In this document: positions 40,626 through 41,736 of the stretch, in pieces
How the letters are laid out: each line of letters opens with the position of its first letter
Numbering within the stretch: position 1 is the first letter of the stretch
NCBI GenBank assembly: GCA_027061785.1
Contig: JAMOVA010000068.1
Location: forward strand, 1-41,736
Direction: 5' to 3'
Source of the DNA: Thermoproteota archaeon
GTDB taxonomy: Archaea > Korarchaeota > Korarchaeia > Korarchaeales > Korarchaeaceae
Length of the DNA: 41,736 bases
The notes under the pieces: generated by a model
What the model was told of the DNA's origin: nothing
Database searches by the model: none
What the model saw: the letters and a program-made list of their open reading frames with translations, nothing else
Program-made: the position numbers and the translations under genes

Positions 40626-40746
40626 ATTTACCCCCCTGAAAGCGATCTTTAAGTAGGTAGGGTCAGCAGTTAGCTAATTAACTTTGCTATATACGTCTTT
40701 TGCTTATGTCATGGAAAGATTTTTCACAAATCATGTGAATTATTTT
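40626..40746. promoter_or_regulatory. cstA upstream region with inverted repeat
   Basis: On the minus strand CTTAAAGA (about 40654-40647) can serve as TATA box for cstA. Further up lies an AT-rich tract with a perfect 6-bp inverted repeat TTCACA-aatca-TGTGAA at 40723-40739, the size of a dimeric regulator site. T runs at 40720-40724 and 40741-40748 may instead belong to termination of small protein B's transcript. Confidence 0.45.
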
Positions 40747-41025
40747 TCATACAGTCTCCGGGACCTCCTCGGTTATATCCCTCTCCCTGAGCTGCCTCTG
40801 CTTCCAACCCTCTATCTCAGGCAGCAGGTAGGGTAGAAGCCTCAGCATAATTGGAGTGGTCATAAGTGGGAGGCCCAGCAACTCGCCCATGAGCAGGAGG
40901 TTGACCGCATCCCTGAGCTTGGCCGCTTCCTTCTTCGTGTCCCAGTAGAGGTCGAAGTAGAAGAGACCAAAGAGGAACTCCTTGACAGCCCTCTTAAATT
41001 CCTCCCATCTCATGGCAGAGGACAC
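40747..41025 (-). CDS. Small hydrophobic protein B, paralogue of small protein A
   Basis: A 92-residue protein: an amphipathic N-terminus (WEEFKRAVKEFLFGLFYFDLYW), a hydrophobic middle (AVNLLLMGELLGLPLMTTPI) and the end LLPYLLPEIEGWKQRQLRERDITEEV, which matches small protein A in LPYxxPxIxxWKxRxxRERDxT. GTG 41025 is supported by GAGGA five nt upstream; an ATG at 41013 is the alternative. It overlaps the upstream hypothetical gene by 32 nt, so those two are co-expressed. Not a recognised family; possibly membrane-associated. Confidence 0.65.
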   Translation of the reverse strand: MSSAMRWEEFKRAVKEFLFGLFYFDLYWDTKKEAAKLRDAVNLLLMGELLGLPLMTTPIMLRLLPYLLPEIEGWKQRQLRERDITEEVPETV

Positions 41026-41467
41026 CCACTTCCTCGAGTATCTTCATCATGTTTAGATCGGACGGGCCCTTAAACATTATCTGAATGGTCCTATCTGTGA
41101 TGTCGCAGTAGTGGACCGTGAACAGGTGGTTCTTGTTCCTCCCAGTTATGATCCCCCTCCCCACGTAGTACGTGGCGGGATGACCCCCCACCTCCGTTTC
41201 ACCGGTCCTCTCCACCCTGATCCTGGGTTTCAAGTCCTTCCTGCCTGGTCTGACCACGATCCTCAGGTCCACAGCGTAGCTGGGGGTCGCTAACACATGG
41301 TAGCTCTCCCCGTAGGTCACGTAGGCCAGGTGACCCCTCCTCTCGTACTGAGTGATGTCCGATCCGTAGGCTGTGGCCATCACCTCCGCTTCATCCGGTA
41401 TGGTGAGTGTGAGGAAGTCCACCGTGCCGAAGAGGGAACTGATCGCCCTTATGTGCACCCGCTTCAT
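40994..41467 (-). CDS. Conserved-looking hypothetical protein, beta-rich
   Basis: A 157-residue protein without signal peptide or membrane helix. It has alternating beta-type segments (VDLRIVVRPG, PATYYVGRGIITG, LFTVHYCDITDRTIQIMFKG) and ends in a helix with MKILEEVGVLCHEM, leaving two cysteines. I do not recognise the family. ATG 41467 (GTG 41470 just before) has GGAG close upstream and a TATA-like ATAAAACC about 25 nt away. It overlaps small protein B, so it probably belongs with the CstA/Get3-like block. Confidence 0.55.
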   Translation of the reverse strand: MKRVHIRAISSLFGTVDFLTLTIPDEAEVMATAYGSDITQYERRGHLAYVTYGESYHVLATPSYAVDLRIVVRPGRKDLKPRIRVERTGETEVGGHPATYYVGRGIITGRNKNHLFTVHYCDITDRTIQIMFKGPSDLNMMKILEEVGVLCHEMGGI

Positions 41468-41490
41468 CACTCCAGCCGCATTCGCGGGTA

Positions 41491-41506
41491 GGTTTTATCC
41501 TTTACT
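41491..41506. promoter_or_regulatory. Bidirectional TATA-like core
   Basis: GGTTTTATCCTTTA stands about 25-30 nt from the start codons of both divergent genes (ATG 41467 minus, ATG 41525 plus), the usual archaeal distance for leaderless or near-leaderless transcripts. Confidence 0.5.
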
Positions 41507-41524
41507 CGATGCACTTTGGGATGT

Positions 41525-41736
41525 ATGTACGAAATCGAGATAGTGATAGCCATATCGGCTGTGCTGGCCGGCTGGTATTTCGTGGGCTCCTACCAGAACA
41601 GGAAGCTGACCTCCAGGGTGTGGAGCGCCGTGCTGGAACAGATGGAGGAGTTCGCCTCGGAGATGACTGTAAGGGAGCTTGGGGGCTCCGCCTTCATAGC
41701 CGTGGCCAAGAGAACTCGATCCCCATTCAGGAGGGT
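41525..41736 (+). CDS. Start of a membrane-anchored protein (3' end outside window)
   Basis: An open frame runs from ATG 41525 to the right edge (70 complete codons). It begins MYEIEIVIAISAVLAGWYFVGSY in form: one N-terminal membrane helix, then a basic turn and an amphipathic helix (SRVWSAVLEQMEEFASEM). Codon use matches the neighbours. A TATA-like core at 41493-41498 fits a leaderless start. Family not recognised; it may be a cytoplasmic-facing single-pass protein. Confidence 0.6.
   Translation, partial: MYEIEIVIAISAVLAGWYFVGSYQNRKLTSRVWSAVLEQMEEFASEMTVRELGGSAFIAVAKRTRSPFRR

Overview
The window reads as a chromosomal segment of a thermophilic archaeon, most likely of the Thermoproteota (TACK) type. 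Evidence: ribosomal protein eL13, an XPB helicase paired with its nuclease partner Bax1, a LysW carrier-protein lysine/arginine pathway with separate ArgX and LysX ligases, a TrmB-type regulator, Get3/ArsA-like ATPases, heavy AGG/AGA arginine use, and many genes whose start codon lies about 25 nt below an AT-rich TATA-like box (leaderless type). I cannot name the genus. No rRNA, tRNA, CRISPR array or insertion sequence was seen.

Layout. 1-6318 (+): cytochrome c maturation operon, comprising the end of a CcmC-like protein, CcmE with a CxxxY haem site, CcmA, CcmB, a thioredoxin-CcdA fusion and a 1002-residue CcmF. 6208-6975 (-): presenilin/SPP-like GxGD intramembrane protease. 7055-9697 (+): ABC-2 exporter (one ATPase, two permeases). 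9734-12141: peroxiredoxin (+), methyltransferase and ADP-forming acyl-CoA synthetase alpha-type protein (-). 12253-20272 (+): two large secreted proteins, a 1901-residue phospholipase D/lamin-tail protein and a membrane-anchored stalk protein with a DNRLRE-like head. 20274-23844: helix-hairpin-helix protein (-), then XPB and Bax1 (+). 23860-29784 (+): argX-lysY-lysZ-lysW-lysX-lysJ-lysK, which with one set of shared enzymes can serve both arginine and lysine synthesis. 29879-32407 (+): AAA/DUF234 ATPase with a palindrome at its start, and a radical SAM protein. 32357-34323 (-): a His-rich secreted protein and a membrane-bound winged-helix regulator. 34423-36418: eL13 (-), TrmB-like regulator (+), TIGR04076-like protein and nicotinamidase (-). 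36474-41470 (-): hypothetical protein, small hydrophobic protein B, CstA transporter, small protein A (paralogue of B) and two Get3/ArsA-like ATPases. 41525-end (+): start of a membrane protein.

The least explained part is the last block. The two Get3-like ATPases overlap by 10 nt. One keeps switch I (STDP), while the other has Asn at that Asp and a degraded switch II, so an asymmetric pair is likely. Between them and CstA sits a small protein sharing a C-terminal motif (LPYxxPxIxxWKxRxxRERD) with a second small protein just upstream of cstA. This looks like a dedicated membrane-protein targeting or transporter-control module. That function is inference. Other points of interest are XPB homology extending upstream of any canonical start codon, the very large CcmF extracytoplasmic domain, and the paired giant surface proteins.
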